DNA of 58,286 bases from Phycisphaera sp. (GTDB taxonomy: Bacteria; Planctomycetota; Phycisphaerae; Phycisphaerales; Phycisphaeraceae), in the NCBI GenBank assembly GCA_028285385.1, contig JANQPR010000095.1, forward strand, positions 1 through 58,286, in the 5' to 3' direction. The notes beneath the pieces are model-generated. The model did not search any database, was not told where the DNA came from, and was given only the letters and a program-made list of their open reading frames with translations. The position numbers and the translations under genes were made by a program. This document shows positions 22,911-33,094 of the stretch, piece after piece; position 1 is the stretch's first letter; the number at the start of each line of letters is the position of its first letter.

Positions 22911-23285
22911 ATGGTGTTTGGAAGTCGTAATCGTCGCAAGGAAACCCGGTTCCGCAACCTGACCGGCACCCGGCTGGCGTGGAACAACGAGTCCGGCGCA
23001 CGCGCCCGACGCAAGGGCTGGACGCTCGACGACTCGGGCAACGGCCTGGGGTTCCTCGCCGAGAAACCCCGGTTACCGCAGCCGGGACAGACGATCCGCG
23101 TGCGCCGTCGGCCCGACCAGCCGGACCAGCTCTATGAGGTCGTCCGTATCGTGACCCTGCCCGGCAAGCTCGGGGTCGTGGGCTGCGAACGGCTGTACGG
23201 CAAGGAGGCCGAGCTCGCCCTGCCCGAACCCGCGTGGTCGCAGTCCAAGCGGCAGACGCACCACGCCTCGGCGATGGCCGCGTAG
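22911..23285 (+). CDS. PilZ-like domain protein
   Basis: 124 residues; ggagg lies six bases before the ATG. The pattern RRKETRFRNLTG, then GWTLDDSGNGLGFLAEKP and PGQTIRVRRR resembles a PilZ domain with the two cyclic di-GMP motifs (RxxxR and DxSxxG) in the usual order, although the first is not perfect. It is probably co-transcribed with the receiver-GGDEF-HD gene just upstream and could be its effector. Alternatively it is a PilZ-fold protein that no longer binds the nucleotide. Confidence 0.6.
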   Translation: MVFGSRNRRKETRFRNLTGTRLAWNNESGARARRKGWTLDDSGNGLGFLAEKPRLPQPGQTIRVRRRPDQPDQLYEVVRIVTLPGKLGVVGCERLYGKEAELALPEPAWSQSKRQTHHASAMAA

Positions 23286-23349
23286 CGCATCACATCACAC
23301 TTGACCGAGATCGAACCCCCGCGCCGCGGCGGGCCCGGGCCGCCGGGGC

Positions 23350-24834
23350 TCAGCCGGCCACCGCGTTTTCGCCCCGCCACGGGCCGGTGATCGCCAGCGT
23401 CAACCCGTCGATCTGGATGTTCAAGAACAGCGTTGAGCCGTCGGGGCTGAAACACGATCCGGCAAGTTCCGAGTCGCTCAGCACGTTCTGCCCGAGGTGG
23501 TAGATGTCGCCCGCCGGCGTAACGCCGACGAGGTGGTTCTTCGTCGCCGCGTCCTCGCAGAGCACGACGTCGCCCCACGGCGCGACGCAGAGGTTGTCGC
23601 AGTTCTCGACCAGGTCGTGGTCGTTGGGCTCGAGGAACAACTCCAGCCGCCCCGGGAAACGCCGTTCTTCCGGGCGACCCTCGAACCGCGACGGCACGTA
23701 CCGCCAGACCTGCCCCTTGCGGTTCAGACCGCCGGTCGTGCACGCGAAGTACACCGCGTCTTGGCCGAACCACATGCCCTCGCCGCGCGCGAACCGCGCC
23801 GCGCCGGCGTCAAACGCGCGGAAACGGAGCGTGTCTTCCGGGTCGTCCACGTTCTCCAGGTCGATCCAGCCGACGTCGAGCACGGTGTTCGTCGCGATCG
23901 TCGGCATCGACCGGCCGCGCAACTGCCCCTCATCGACCTGCACGTGCCCGCCGCCGACCTGCGTCTCCGCGTCGTTGTCGATCCAGTTCCGCGTGTCGAA
24001 CGAGGGCTGTCCGACGACCGCCAACGCCTGCAGCCGGCCGCCCGCACGGAGGTTGCCGGGTTCGTTAGGGAGGAAACGAGTGATCACGCCATCCTGCCGG
24101 TCCTCGGTCTGGTAAACGATGCCCGAGTTGGGGTCGACGCAGACCGCCTCGTGGTTGAACCGCCCCATCGCACGGAGCGGCACCGGGTCAACCAGCTGGA
24201 CCTTTGCCGTCGCCGGCACCTCGAAGTTGTAGCCGTGGTCGACGGCCCGGCCGTCCTCACCGGCGCGGCCGACCGTCTCTTCGCAGGTGATCCACGAGTT
24301 CCACGGCGTAGGGCCTCCGGCGCAGTTCCGCTCCGTGCCCGCCAACGACATGAACTGCCGGACCACGCGCTGAGTCTTCGGGTCGTAGACGACAGTGCTC
24401 GTGCCGCCCTGCGCAGGACGGTCGGCGTCGGGCTCGCCGACGTCGAACAACTTCTCGGCCGGAACCAGGTGCGCCAGCTCGCGTGACCAGCCGAACGGCC
24501 CGCTGCGTGCCGGCGTGTTGCGCATCTCGTGGTTGCGGATCAGCAGCACCGTGCCGTCGGGCCCGTCGAACGCCGCCATGCCGTCGGGCAGGCCCGGCAC
24601 CAACAAGCCGTCGTCCATCACCTGCCCGATCTGCGAGATCACGCGGTAGGAGAACCCGGCCGGCAGGTCGAACACGCCCTCGGGGTCAGGTAACAGCGGG
24701 CCGTAACCCACGCCGCTCGAGCCGGCCAAGCCGTTGACCGCCTGCCCCCGCGCGTCGAAGGCTTTGAGCCCGAGGAAGCCCGCGGACACCGCCGCCGCCG
24801 ATCGCAGGAAATCACGCCGTTGCATCGCCACCAT
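23350..24834 (-). CDS. PhoX-family (DUF839) phosphatase-like protein, Tat-exported
   Basis: 494 residues from the ATG at 24834 (ggag at a good distance). The N-terminus MQRRDFLRSAAAVSAGFLG is a twin-arginine signal. The body shows the PhoX pattern: YGPLLPDPEGVFDLPAGFSY, RNHEMRN, TSTVVYDPKTQ, WNSWITCEETVGR, MGRFNHEAVCVDP and YQTEDRQDG, with the cluster of Glu and Asp residues that hold iron and calcium in the known enzyme. PhoX enzymes release phosphate from phosphomonoesters in the periplasm. DUF839 relatives exist without proven activity, so the exact substrate is open. No Pho box was identified. Confidence 0.82.
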   Translation of the reverse strand: MVAMQRRDFLRSAAAVSAGFLGLKAFDARGQAVNGLAGSSGVGYGPLLPDPEGVFDLPAGFSYRVISQIGQVMDDGLLVPGLPDGMAAFDGPDGTVLLIRNHEMRNTPARSGPFGWSRELAHLVPAEKLFDVGEPDADRPAQGGTSTVVYDPKTQRVVRQFMSLAGTERNCAGGPTPWNSWITCEETVGRAGEDGRAVDHGYNFEVPATAKVQLVDPVPLRAMGRFNHEAVCVDPNSGIVYQTEDRQDGVITRFLPNEPGNLRAGGRLQALAVVGQPSFDTRNWIDNDAETQVGGGHVQVDEGQLRGRSMPTIATNTVLDVGWIDLENVDDPEDTLRFRAFDAGAARFARGEGMWFGQDAVYFACTTGGLNRKGQVWRYVPSRFEGRPEERRFPGRLELFLEPNDHDLVENCDNLCVAPWGDVVLCEDAATKNHLVGVTPAGDIYHLGQNVLSDSELAGSCFSPDGSTLFLNIQIDGLTLAITGPWRGENAVAG

Positions 24835-24942
24835 CTTTTCGACTCCAAAGCATGCGCGGTGCATTCGCAAGAACACATTGTACGGTTGGCGTCCGGCAGG
24901 ATCATGAGCGACGCGTTAGCGATCAGACAGCCCACGCCACGC

Positions 24943-25599
24943 TCACGCCTCGTCGATCCACGCCGTGTCGCCGCGCCACCGGACCCGCCCCGCGGCCACC
25001 GCGGCGATCGCCTCGGGGTACGCCGCGCACTCCTGCCCGAAAACCCTTGCCGCGAGCGTCGCCGGCGTGTCGTCGGGCAACACCGGGCACGTCCGCTGGT
25101 GCAGGATCGGCCCGGTGTCGTAGGTGTTGTCCGCGAAGTGCACCGTGCAGCCGGACAACTTCACACCCGCCGCCAGGACCGCTTCGTGCACGCGTCGTCC
25201 GTACATGCCATGACCGCCGAAACTCGGCAGCAGCGAGGGATGAATGTTCAGCACCCGCTTGTCGAAGTCGTCCGGGATCGCGAGCAGCGAGAGAAACCCC
25301 GCTAGACACACCAACTCGACGCCGGCTTCGCGCTGGGCCGTGAACACGGCGTCGGAAAACGATGCGACGCCGTCGAACGACTTGCGCGGGATCACTTCGC
25401 ACGGCAGGCCGTGCCTCGCCGCTACATCAACGGCCCCCGCGTCGGCGCGGGACACGACGACCGACGCCACTTCGGCACGCAACTGGCCGGCCGCGATGCG
25501 TTGCGCCAGGTTGTCGAGCGTCGTGCCGCCGCCGCTGACCAGGACGCCCAACCGCAGCGGCTCGGCGCTGGCGTCGCGATCGTCAGGCGGTTTGGGCAT
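24943..25599 (-). CDS. purN: Phosphoribosylglycinamide formyltransferase (PurN)
   Basis: 218 residues from the ATG at 25599. GAR transformylase adds a formyl group from 10-formyl-tetrahydrofolate in step 3 of purine synthesis. The family landmarks are present: LGVLVSGGGTTLDNL (phosphate loop), VSRADAGAVDVA, LVCLAGFLSLL, VLNIHPSLLPSF (catalytic N and H) and GCTVHFADNTYDTGPIL (with catalytic D). It is divergent from gluQ; an alternative start at 25620 would overlap gluQ. purL is elsewhere in the window at 54777. Confidence 0.92.
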   Translation of the reverse strand: MPKPPDDRDASAEPLRLGVLVSGGGTTLDNLAQRIAAGQLRAEVASVVVSRADAGAVDVAARHGLPCEVIPRKSFDGVASFSDAVFTAQREAGVELVCLAGFLSLLAIPDDFDKRVLNIHPSLLPSFGGHGMYGRRVHEAVLAAGVKLSGCTVHFADNTYDTGPILHQRTCPVLPDDTPATLAARVFGQECAAYPEAIAAVAAGRVRWRGDTAWIDEA

Positions 25600-25618
25600 C
25601 GCGTTACGATAACCGGTC

Positions 25619-26566
25619 ATGACCCGACGGACCCGCCTCGCGCCCTCGCCGACCGGCGCTCTGCACTTGGGCAACGCGCGGACCTTCCTGATCAACTGGG
25701 CGTTGGCGAAACAGCAAGGCTGGGAGTTGCTGCTGCGCATCGAAGACCTCGACACCCCGCGGACCAAGCCCGGCGCGACCGAACAAGCCGTGGAGGACCT
25801 GCGCTGGCTGGGCCTGACGTGGGACACCGGCCCGGTGACGCAACGCATCGACCTCTCGCCGTACGAAGCGGCGCTCGACCGACTCGACGCGCGGGGCCTG
25901 ACCTACCGCTGCCCAGCGACGCGCCAGGAGATCGCCGCCGCCGCGTCGGCCCCGCACGGCGACGAACACGAGCTCCGTTACCCCGGGCTCTACCGCCCTT
26001 CCACGGACTCGCCGCCGTTTCCCTTCGACAACGACGAACCCACCGCCGTCCGCGTGATCGTGCCCGACGAACCCATCACGTTCACCGACGAACTGCATGG
26101 CCCGCGATCCGTCAACGTCCAGCAACACGTCGGCGACTTCGTCATCGCCAGCAAGGTCGGGTTGCCCGCCTACCAACTCGCGGTCGTGGTCGACGACGCG
26201 CGGCAAGGCGTCACCGACGTCGTCCGTGGCGACGACCTGCTCGCCTCCACCGCCCGACAGGCGCTGCTCTACCGACTGCTCAGCCTCGGGCCGCCGCCGC
26301 GGTACTTCCACGTGCCGCTGGTGCTCGGACCGGACGGGCGACGCCTCGCCAAGCGCCACGGCGACACACGGTTGTCTTCCTACCGGGGAAAAGGCGTGCC
26401 TGCCGAACGCGTCATCGCCCTACTCGCCCGATGGTCCGGCGTACCCGACACCGGAGAGGCGATGTCGGCCGAGACGTTCGCGCAGCGGTTCACGCTGGAT
26501 ACACTCCCGCTCGAACCCGCGGTGATGACTGAAGGAGACGACGCATGGCTTCGCGACCCGGTGTGA
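25619..26566 (+). CDS. gluQ: Glutamyl-Q tRNA(Asp) synthetase (GluQ-RS)
   Basis: 315 residues. GluQ-RS attaches glutamate to the queuosine of tRNA(Asp) and is a shortened glutamyl-tRNA synthetase. The class I signature HLGN (H16-N19) in APSPTGALHLGNARTF and the KMSKS-like LAKRHG (K245) are visible. The length and lack of an anticodon-binding domain distinguish it from GltX. The ends of the catalytic domain are normal. Its 3' end overlaps the DUF192 lipoprotein gene by 22 bases, suggesting co-transcription. Confidence 0.88.
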   Translation: MTRRTRLAPSPTGALHLGNARTFLINWALAKQQGWELLLRIEDLDTPRTKPGATEQAVEDLRWLGLTWDTGPVTQRIDLSPYEAALDRLDARGLTYRCPATRQEIAAAASAPHGDEHELRYPGLYRPSTDSPPFPFDNDEPTAVRVIVPDEPITFTDELHGPRSVNVQQHVGDFVIASKVGLPAYQLAVVVDDARQGVTDVVRGDDLLASTARQALLYRLLSLGPPPRYFHVPLVLGPDGRRLAKRHGDTRLSSYRGKGVPAERVIALLARWSGVPDTGEAMSAETFAQRFTLDTLPLEPAVMTEGDDAWLRDPV

Positions 26567-27108
26567 CGCGACCGAGTTTCTGTGTTTGCTTGGCTTTCGC
26601 CATGCTTGCGGGCGTGGCCGCCTCGGGTGCCGGCTGCCAGCGCACCGAGGCTCCGCCGTCGCCCGCGCAAACGGGCGAGACCGCACAGACGGAATCGGCT
26701 CCCAAGGTCGAGACGCAGGCCGTCACCATCGACGCCCGGACGTTCGACCTCGAGCTCGCCCTCGACGACGACACCCGCTGGCAGGGCTTGTCCGACCGGG
26801 AGTACATCGCCCCGGACGGCGGGATGTTGTTCGTGTTCCCCGAGGCGCGGCGGGCGGCGTTCGTGATGCGTCGCTGCCTGGTGCCGATCGACATCATTTT
26901 TCTCGGGCCCAACGGCCGGGTGATCACGAGCTACGCGATGGCCGTCGAGCCGTACCACTTCACCGATGACCAACTGACGCAGTACGACAGCCGGTACCCC
27001 GCACAGTTCGTGATCGAACTCGCCGGCGGAACATTGGAGACGCTGGACCTGAAACCCGGCGACGCGGTCGACCTGCCGGTGGAGCGACTCAAGCGCCGGG
27101 TCCGTTGA
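26545..27108 (+). CDS. DUF192 lipoprotein
   Basis: 187 residues; ggaga lies upstream within gluQ. The N-terminus has a hydrophobic segment and a lipobox (ASGAGC, C about 31), followed by a Thr/Glu/Ala-rich linker to about residue 60. The rest is a DUF192 domain: FDLELALDDDTRWQGLSDRE, GMLFVFPEARRAAFVMRRC, PIDIIFLGPNGRV and QFVIELAGGT. DUF192 is a small beta fold of unknown function often fused to lipoprotein signals. Location is probably the periplasmic face of a membrane. Confidence 0.82.
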   Translation: MASRPGVTRPSFCVCLAFAMLAGVAASGAGCQRTEAPPSPAQTGETAQTESAPKVETQAVTIDARTFDLELALDDDTRWQGLSDREYIAPDGGMLFVFPEARRAAFVMRRCLVPIDIIFLGPNGRVITSYAMAVEPYHFTDDQLTQYDSRYPAQFVIELAGGTLETLDLKPGDAVDLPVERLKRRVR

Positions 27109-27167
27109 GCCGACGTTTTCAGGGTCTTCTGCGTCCCTGAACCCGTCCCGGATCCACGCCCCGCCCG

Positions 27168-28451
27168 ATGAATGCCGCGACCCTTCTGCTCATCGGCGAC
27201 GACCCCACGTTACTCGGCGCGCTGAGGCATGCCGCCGACGGTGCGCTCCCGGTGCTGGGCCTCGACGCGGACCGCGTCAAGACCATCGACGCCGAGACGC
27301 TGCTTCTCGATTCGACGCCGCTGCCACCAAGCGCGATCGCCTGGGTATCGCTGTCCAGCGGCTTCAAGCTCGGCGACCTGTACGAGTTGACCGCACAGCT
27401 GCAGGACGCGCACGTCCCTGTCGCGATCACCACGCCAACGATGGAAGGCACGCAAGCCGTCGGGCAACCGCTCGATGACGGCAGCGTGCACCTGCCCGTC
27501 GACACCCAGGCGCCGCTCATTGCCGCGGTGCTCGGCGCGTTGTCGTCGCAAGCCGCAACGCTCGCTACCCTCGGCCGTGAAGCGGAACTGCTCCGGGCTC
27601 ACCAGACCGGCATGGCCGACCAGATCGGGCGCATCGATGAAGAGCTCCGCATGGCCGTTAAGATCCAGCGCGAGTTCCTGCCCAAGCAGCTGCCCAACTT
27701 CGAGACCCTCGAATACGAGATCGTCTGGCGGCCCGCGGGTTACGTGTCCGGCGATATCTACGACATCGTCCGCCTCGACGAGTCCCATGTCGGCGTGTTC
27801 ATCGCCGACGCGGTCGGGCACGGCGTCCCCGCGGCGCTCATGACCATCTACATCAAGCAGTCCCTCCACACCAAAGAGATCACGCCCGGCCAGGGACGCG
27901 GCTACCGGCTGCTCGAGCCCGCGGAGACCCTGACCCGCTTGAATAAGGCGTTGCTCGACCAGGACGGCGGCTCGATGTGCTTCGCAACCGCGGCGTACGC
28001 CGTGATCGACACCAACACCGGCAAGATGACCCTCGCCCGGGCCGGGCACCCGATCCCGATGCTGCTGAGGTCCGCCGGGCCCACCGAGCCGGTCGACCCC
28101 GAAGGCCCGATGCTTGGCGTGTTCGACACCGACGACTTCGAGCAGCGCACACTCGTGCTCAACCCCGGCGACCGCCTGCTGCTCTACTCCGACGGTTTCG
28201 AGATGGCCTACCCGGACCGCGAGAACGACACCTCCGCCGCGTCGGAGCGATACCTCGACGCGTTCGAGGCATTGCGGGACGGCAGCCCCGAGCAGGCCGT
28301 GAAGCGTTTCCTCGCGCACCTGGACATGCAGACCGGCTCGCTGAACCAGCGCGACGACCTGACACTGCTCTGCGTCGCCGCCGACGCCAAGGCCGACTTC
28401 GCGGAACTCGCCGAACCAATCGGCAGCGTGCACGCCACCCGCGCGGCGTAG
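27168..28451 (+). CDS. SpoIIE/RsbU-type PP2C phosphatase with N-terminal receiver-like domain
   Basis: 427 residues. Residues 1-130 fold like a receiver domain but lack a clear phospho-acceptor aspartate (LLLIGDD, then IAWVSLSSG), so it may be a pseudo-receiver. A helical linker (about 140-165) leads to a SpoIIE domain: VKIQREFLPKQLPN, YVSGDIYDIVRLDE, IADAVGHGVPAALMT, LARAGHPIP, LLLYSDGF and DDLTLLCV, with the metal-binding aspartates present. Such phosphatases act on anti-sigma factor antagonists in partner switching. A STAS protein that could be a substrate is encoded at 42050-42421, but not nearby. Confidence 0.88.
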   Translation: MNAATLLLIGDDPTLLGALRHAADGALPVLGLDADRVKTIDAETLLLDSTPLPPSAIAWVSLSSGFKLGDLYELTAQLQDAHVPVAITTPTMEGTQAVGQPLDDGSVHLPVDTQAPLIAAVLGALSSQAATLATLGREAELLRAHQTGMADQIGRIDEELRMAVKIQREFLPKQLPNFETLEYEIVWRPAGYVSGDIYDIVRLDESHVGVFIADAVGHGVPAALMTIYIKQSLHTKEITPGQGRGYRLLEPAETLTRLNKALLDQDGGSMCFATAAYAVIDTNTGKMTLARAGHPIPMLLRSAGPTEPVDPEGPMLGVFDTDDFEQRTLVLNPGDRLLLYSDGFEMAYPDRENDTSAASERYLDAFEALRDGSPEQAVKRFLAHLDMQTGSLNQRDDLTLLCVAADAKADFAELAEPIGSVHATRAA

Positions 28452-28466
28452 CGCGGCCACCAACGC

Positions 28467-29225
28467 TTATCGCTTGTGCTCCGGGCTCTGGCAGCCCGCG
28501 TGGCAGCCGGCATCCCACGCGTCGGGCTGGTTGCCGTGCGCGGGGATGCCGCCCTGATCCTTGAGCATCCGCGCCAAGTGCAGGCAGTTCCACACAAGGA
28601 ACGTCGTGTTGCGGTTGGTGAAGTCGTTCTCCGGACCGCCGGAGCCTTCGTCGCGGTAACTGGGACCCGGCCCGGCCTCGCCCATCCAACCCGCGTCCGC
28701 TTGGGGCGGGACCGTGTACCCGATGTGCGACAGGCTGAAGAGGATGTTCATCGCGCAGTGCTTGACGCCGTCCTCGTTGCCGGTGATCAGCGTCGCGCCG
28801 ACCTTGCCGTAGTCGCGGTACTGCCCCTTCTCGTTGAAGCTGTGCGTGTAGCCGTACATGCGTTCGAGCACGCGGTTGCACACCGACGACTTCTCGCCCA
28901 GCCAGACGGACGTGCAGAGGATCAGGATGTCGCAGGCATCCACCTCCTTCTGGAGCTGCGGCCAGTCGTCGCGGCCCCACTCGTCGGTCTCGGCCATATC
29001 CTGCCCAAGCCCCGCCGCGATCTCGTAATCGACCGGCCGGATGTGCTTGTGCGACACGCCGTTGGCGTCCAGGATCTGCTGTGCCACACCGATCAGCCCT
29101 TCGGTGTGCGAGAGCACGGGCGTCCGGTTCAGCGTGCAGTTCAGGAACAGCACCTTCAGGTCGTCGTACTTCGCCGGGGCAACGGAGCACTGCTGGGCGG
29201 TCATGTTGGCGAGCTGTTCGGACAT
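28467..29225 (-). CDS. Flavodoxin-fold NAD(P)H-dependent oxidoreductase
   Basis: 252 residues from the ATG at 29225. The pattern VLFLNCTLNRTPVLSHTEGL and later CDILILCTSVWLGEKSSV matches the FMN-binding loops of NADPH-dependent FMN reductase/WrbA-like proteins. It ends with a His/Cys-rich tail (DAGCHAGCQSPEHKR) that could bind a metal. The physiological electron acceptor is unknown. It is convergent with the SpoIIE gene (15 bases apart) and divergent from coaE. Confidence 0.75.
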   Translation of the reverse strand: MSEQLANMTAQQCSVAPAKYDDLKVLFLNCTLNRTPVLSHTEGLIGVAQQILDANGVSHKHIRPVDYEIAAGLGQDMAETDEWGRDDWPQLQKEVDACDILILCTSVWLGEKSSVCNRVLERMYGYTHSFNEKGQYRDYGKVGATLITGNEDGVKHCAMNILFSLSHIGYTVPPQADAGWMGEAGPGPSYRDEGSGGPENDFTNRNTTFLVWNCLHLARMLKDQGGIPAHGNQPDAWDAGCHAGCQSPEHKR

Positions 29226-29341
29226 CGTTTCCCTCGCTGGGGGACGCGGACACGCGCTAAACCGAGAAAGTACCACACCACCCGGGTACGTTTCACGGCC
29301 ACAGTCAAAGCCCCGCTACAGTCCTCCGCCCGGCACCCGTT

Positions 29342-30334
29342 ATGACCACCGAACTCGTCTTCGTCTACAACGCGGACTCCGGAACGGTGAACGCGCTCAT
29401 CGACGCGGCGCACAAGGCCGTGTCGCCCGGCACGTACGGCTGCTCGCTGTGCAGGCTCACGCACGGTGTCGTCGGCGAGAAAACCGAGTGGCGCGCGTTC
29501 GTGGAAGGGCTTGGCGTGAAGGCGACGTTCCTCCACCGGGACGAAGCGACCACCCGATTCGGCGACGCGGTGAGCGGCGTGGACTGGCCGGCGGTACTGC
29601 GCGTAAACCCACGAACGCCGACCGCGGCGCCGCTCCCGCGCCTGTGGATCGACAAGCCCGGACTCGACGCGTGCGTGACCTTCGAAGCCCTGCAAGCGTT
29701 GGTCCGACGCCGGCTCAACCGTAAACCGGTGCTCGGCCTCAGCGGCGCGCCGGGCTCGGGGAAGTCGACCGCCGCGGCACTGCTCGCCGATCGCGGCGGC
29801 GCGGTCATCGACGCCGACGCCCTGGCCCACGCGAGCTTCGACGAACCGGCCGTGCGCGACGCGATCCGCGATGCCTTTGGCGATGGCGTGTTCCACGACG
29901 ACGGCCGCCCCGACCGAAAGGCCCTCGCGGCGCTCGTGTTCGACAACCCCGACGCCAAGGCCCGGCTCGAAGCGATCGTCCACCCTCGCGTCGCCGCCGG
30001 CCGTGAACGCCTCCACGAACGCTTCGCCGACGACCCGGCCGTCCGCTTCGTCGTCGAGGACTGCCCGTTGCTCATCGAGACCGCCCTGCACGACGCGTGC
30101 GACTTCGTCCTGCTCGTCGACGCCCCGCGCGACGTTCGCCAACAGCGCCTCGCCGCCTCGCGCGGGTGGGACGACGCCGAGCTCACGCGCCGGGAGCAGA
30201 ACCAGTTGCCCTTCGAGCAGCGCCGCCCCCACGCCGACGCCGTCCTCGACAACACCGGCGACCGCAACGATTTAGCGACGCAGATCGACGCCGCACTCCA
30301 ACAGTTCGGTTTGCTGGCGGTGCACGAGCCGTAG
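29342..30334 (+). CDS. coaE: Dephospho-CoA kinase with an extra N-terminal domain
   Basis: 330 residues. The C-terminal ~205 residues are dephospho-CoA kinase, which makes CoA in its last step: Walker A GAPGSGKST (K141), IDADALAHASFDEP, VHPRVAAGRERLHERF, EDCPLLIETALHDACDFVLLVDAP and the lid LAASRGWDDAEL. Residues 1-115 are a separate domain (LVFVYNADSGTVNALIDAAHK...CSLCRLTHG, with C34 and C37) known to me as a stand-alone small protein in other bacteria. The fusion is unusual. The ordinary CoaE length is about 200 residues. It is divergent from the flavoprotein gene. Confidence 0.85.
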   Translation: MTTELVFVYNADSGTVNALIDAAHKAVSPGTYGCSLCRLTHGVVGEKTEWRAFVEGLGVKATFLHRDEATTRFGDAVSGVDWPAVLRVNPRTPTAAPLPRLWIDKPGLDACVTFEALQALVRRRLNRKPVLGLSGAPGSGKSTAAALLADRGGAVIDADALAHASFDEPAVRDAIRDAFGDGVFHDDGRPDRKALAALVFDNPDAKARLEAIVHPRVAAGRERLHERFADDPAVRFVVEDCPLLIETALHDACDFVLLVDAPRDVRQQRLAASRGWDDAELTRREQNQLPFEQRRPHADAVLDNTGDRNDLATQIDAALQQFGLLAVHEP

Positions 30335-30687
30335 CGCCGCGTTTGCACCGCCAAGCCGCGAACCCGGGTCACCTGTCACATCGCCCGTCGCTCGGCTATC
30401 ATGCGTATCGACCGGCAGCCGCCGCGTCGCTCCCCCCCGCCCCTTCGTTGGTCGGCTCCGCCCGGCCCGCCGCTGGCCCGCCCCGCCGCGTTGCCCGTTG
30501 CGACCCAGGTCAACCCCCCGGGTAGCCCCACGGCGCGTGCTGGCCGCCACCCGTTCCGGCTTGCCATCCACGCCCGCTCGCCTCCCGCCCGAACTCCCTC
30601 GGCAATCCCCGCCTTCCGTCCCCGCCGGGCCGCCCCGGCTCCCCACCCACCATCCCGATCCCGATCAGTACCCGGAGTCCGCCGCCC
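30335..30687 (+). promoter_or_regulatory. C-rich, G-poor leader of rho (possible rut/autoregulation region)
   Basis: The 353 bases before rho contain long C-rich tracts on the coding strand (a run of seven C near 30429, then many ccgc and cccg words) with few structured repeats. Rho binds unstructured C-rich RNA, and rho genes in several bacteria are autoregulated through their leader. This function is inferred from composition. No gene is convincing in this stretch. Confidence 0.45.
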
Positions 30688-32277
<1,590 letters not shown>

Positions 32278-32296
32278 AACTGCCGCCAAGTGTGAA

Positions 32297-32968
32297 ATGA
32301 ACAAGCCATCACTCGCAACTCAGGTTAGGCTGACTGCGGCCAGTGCGTACCGCGGCCTCCAAACGGCTCGTAGGAAGCACATACCAACAGCAAAGCAATT
32401 TCAAAGCTGGACGATCCCAAGCAAGGCGTCTTTCCTGGGGCTATTGATTGGATTGGCTGGAGTCCTGCTCAGTATCGTGTTCTTTGCTTGGACAATTCTT
32501 CCCAACGACAGAGCTTTCAGCCATTCGGAAAACCGACTGATCGAGGCTGTGGTGCAGCTTGAGAAGAACCTAACTCGAATACGATCTTGTTCTGCTGAGT
32601 CATTTCCCAGCTACGAACTAGGTCCTCAACCGCTAGTGATGCTGCCGAATGCCGAGGATATGCGGCTCGTCAAAGGAGCGACCGTTACCGCCAATCGTAT
32701 GGTTCATTTTGAGCAAGTTATGATCCCCTTGTACTCACTTGTCAGCCAATCCGCTAAAGCGACAGCTTCGCCGCCTCATGGCATTCATGAACTGCTTGAT
32801 CGATTTGAGGAAATCGATCGGAATGTGAGGGATCGCGCAGGCATTGATCGATCGACCATTATGTACGCCGACGAACATGGAATCACGTCAGTTACCAAGA
32901 AGTTTGATTTTTATCGAGAGCAATATGCAGATGCCTACCTCAATTCGATCAATATGGCTCGGCCTTAA
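32297..32968 (+). CDS. AT-richer membrane protein of unknown function
   Basis: 223 residues with one N-terminal membrane helix (SFLGLLIGLAGVLLSIVFFAWTIL, residues about 45-68; shown in part: LLIGLAGVLLSIVFFAW) after a basic 40-residue cytoplasmic part. The remaining ~150 residues are outside or periplasmic and contain a helical region. No family is recognised. Base composition is clearly less GC-rich than rho just upstream and the codon use is more relaxed, which suggests recent gain. It begins 19 bases behind rho, so it may be read together with it. Confidence 0.6.
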   Translation: MNKPSLATQVRLTAASAYRGLQTARRKHIPTAKQFQSWTIPSKASFLGLLIGLAGVLLSIVFFAWTILPNDRAFSHSENRLIEAVVQLEKNLTRIRSCSAESFPSYELGPQPLVMLPNAEDMRLVKGATVTANRMVHFEQVMIPLYSLVSQSAKATASPPHGIHELLDRFEEIDRNVRDRAGIDRSTIMYADEHGITSVTKKFDFYREQYADAYLNSINMARP

Positions 32969-33094
32969 CATAAGCTAATCCAACTTAACATCTCACGCGC
33001 AGCGTGATGTTTGCGGACGATCTACAATCTTACGCGTTTGGATGACCGGAGGCGGCCAGTCGACTGCGGCAAGGTAAGGCATGGAGACACTGCG

